Below, piece after piece: positions 63,089 to 64,000 of a stretch of 64,000 nt of DNA (the stretch's first letter is position 1; each line of letters begins with the position of its first letter). The position numbers and the translations under genes were made by a program. Source of the DNA: Herbaspirillum sp. Sphag64 (GTDB lineage Bacteria > Pseudomonadota > Gammaproteobacteria > Burkholderiales > Burkholderiaceae_D); contig NZ_JACHYE010000005.1 in NCBI RefSeq assembly GCF_014192645.1, positions 1 to 64,000 on the forward strand, written 5' to 3'. Below the pieces are notes generated by a model. It searched no databases. It worked only from the letters and a program-made list of their open reading frames with translations, and was not told the DNA's origin.

Positions 63089-64000
63089 ATCGGTCAATCA
63101 AGGAAGGAATTCTCTCAAGAGTCACCATGGCACTCACGCCGCCAGACAACACCGCTTCTTTAGGCATGCCATAGACCATGCAACTATCCTGATCCTGTGC
63201 ATAGGTTGCAGCACCGCAATCACGCAGTTCACGCATGCCAACTGCGCCGTCATCCCCCATGCCAGTCATGATAATACCAACCGCATTGGGTCCGGCAGCC
63301 TTGGCAACAGAACGAAATAAGACATCTACCGATGGCTTATGGCGACTGACCAACGGTCCGTCCACCACTTCGACATAATATTGCCCTCCGTCACGCTTGA
63401 CCAGCAAATGCGACCCGCCACGGGCTACCAATGCCCGTCCCGGCAACACCAGGTCAAAATGTGCAGCCTCTTTGACGTCAATTGTAGACAGGGCATGTAG
63501 CCGACTGGCGAAACTGGCCGTAAATTTCTCTGGCATGTGCTGCACAATGACGATCCCGGGACAACCTGGCGCGAGCTTGCCAAGCACTTGTTCGAGTGCT
63601 TGCGGGCCACCGGTGGAAGCACCGATAGCGATAATTTTCAATGTGAGAGGAACATAGACATCGCGAAAATCAGGCGGGTCGAGGATCACATCCGCGCTCA
63701 GTCTCACTCCAGACAAACCGGAAGCAGTATCGGTGACAAAATTCATGGCAGTGTTAGTGACCGTCTCCGTCCGCGTAATGGTTTTTCTGTCTGAAAGAAT
63801 ATCGGCAACAGCGAGGTCACTAAAGGTCGCGGCAGCAGGATTCGGATGGTGAGCAGTACCGGCGGGATTGCTCTCAGCCGCCGCACGAATGGCAGCGATC
63901 AGCGCCACCGAACTGTCATGCAAGAAATCACGAATACCCACCGCTGGCTTGCGAATAATATCCACTGCACCGGCTGCAAGTGCATCCATTGTGGTGCCGG
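63078..64000 (-). CDS. cheB: Protein-glutamate methylesterase CheB (5' end outside window)
   Basis: The visible 307 residues are the end of a receiver domain (MDALAAGAVDIIRKP is the usual last part of a CheB receiver), a linker rich in Thr/Ala, and a complete CheB methylesterase domain. The catalytic triad is Ser in IIAIGASTGGP, His in VIVQHMPEKFT and Asp in IIMTGMGDDGAVG; C-terminal EAVLSGGV follows. It removes methyl groups from chemoreceptors. The reading frame continues upstream past the window edge. The next gene, an EAL response regulator, overlaps its end, suggesting a chemosensory unit that also controls cyclic di-GMP. Confidence 0.93.
   Translation of the reverse strand, partial: GTTMDALAAGAVDIIRKPAVGIRDFLHDSSVALIAAIRAAAESNPAGTAHHPNPAAATFSDLAVADILSDRKTITRTETVTNTAMNFVTDTASGLSGVRLSADVILDPPDFRDVYVPLTLKIIAIGASTGGPQALEQVLGKLAPGCPGIVIVQHMPEKFTASFASRLHALSTIDVKEAAHFDLVLPGRALVARGGSHLLVKRDGGQYYVEVVDGPLVSRHKPSVDVLFRSVAKAAGPNAVGIIMTGMGDDGAVGMRELRDCGAATYAQDQDSCMVYGMPKEAVLSGGVSAMVTLERIPSLIDRYAN

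Noticed and set aside
1-64000. Mobile elements, CRISPR arrays, rRNA and phage genes
   Set aside because: I looked for transposase, integrase and phage proteins, regularly spaced repeats and rRNA signatures and saw none.

Overview
This 64-kb window is chromosomal DNA of a betaproteobacterium, most likely of the Burkholderiales and probably of the Oxalobacteraceae (Herminiimonas/Janthinobacterium-like). The evidence is gene order: rpe-gph-trpEGDC, ubiE/ubiJ/ubiB, ptsN-hprK-rapZ, lolB-ispE-tRNA-Gln-prs-rplY and hda-HAD-pcnB-folK, plus PHA metabolism, a DUF3683 oxidoreductase and moderate GC. I see no insertion sequence, prophage, CRISPR array or rRNA. Almost all of the window is core housekeeping sequence with tight gene packing and many 4-nt ATGA overlaps.

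Layout. At 0.4-3.6 kb: a crotonase, a universal stress protein, mltA, an unannotated-looking 47-aa single-TM protein, and apaG. At 3.7-9.4 kb: rpe, gph and trpEGDC, preceded by a 28-codon leader peptide with three Trp codons and a terminator hairpin, i.e. a candidate transcription attenuator. At 9.4-16 kb: an MFS exporter, ubiB, ubiJ, a Tim44-like protein, ubiE, a DUF971 protein and a HIT protein. At 16-20 kb: a 1333-aa FAD/Fe-S/CCG oxidoreductase. At 20.3-24.4 kb: a 25-aa ORF, a YqaA-type membrane protein, ilvA, queF and pagP. At 24.5-28.9 kb: ptsN, hprK, rapZ, mutY, mutM. At 29-34.5 kb: a TPR lipoprotein, lolB, ispE, tRNA-Gln, prs and rplY. At 34.7-41.1 kb: a second Tim44-like paralogue, a small His-rich secreted protein, a two-component system, and a DUF4212/sodium-solute symporter pair. 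At 41.3-42.6 kb: an AT-rich orphan gene of unknown function.

The most unusual region is 42.6-56.15 kb. It holds two related modules. On the minus strand are a transglutaminase-like protein, a fused circularly permuted ATP-grasp/alpha-E protein and a 1123-aa transglutaminase/DUF2126 protein. On the plus strand are a stand-alone ATP-grasp, a stand-alone alpha-E protein and an Anbu-type proteasome-related Ntn hydrolase. A PHA depolymerase, a glutathione transferase and a cupin lie between them. By family knowledge this is a predicted but biochemically obscure peptide-ligation and peptide-cleavage system; having both versions side by side is the best candidate here for a poorly described system.

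The right end (56.2-64 kb) has purM convergent with the Anbu gene, then a five-gene run (AI-2E-family permease, hda, HAD phosphatase, pcnB, folK) in which every junction is a 4-nt overlap, and finally a REC-EAL response regulator overlapping the 3' end of a cheB gene that runs off the window.
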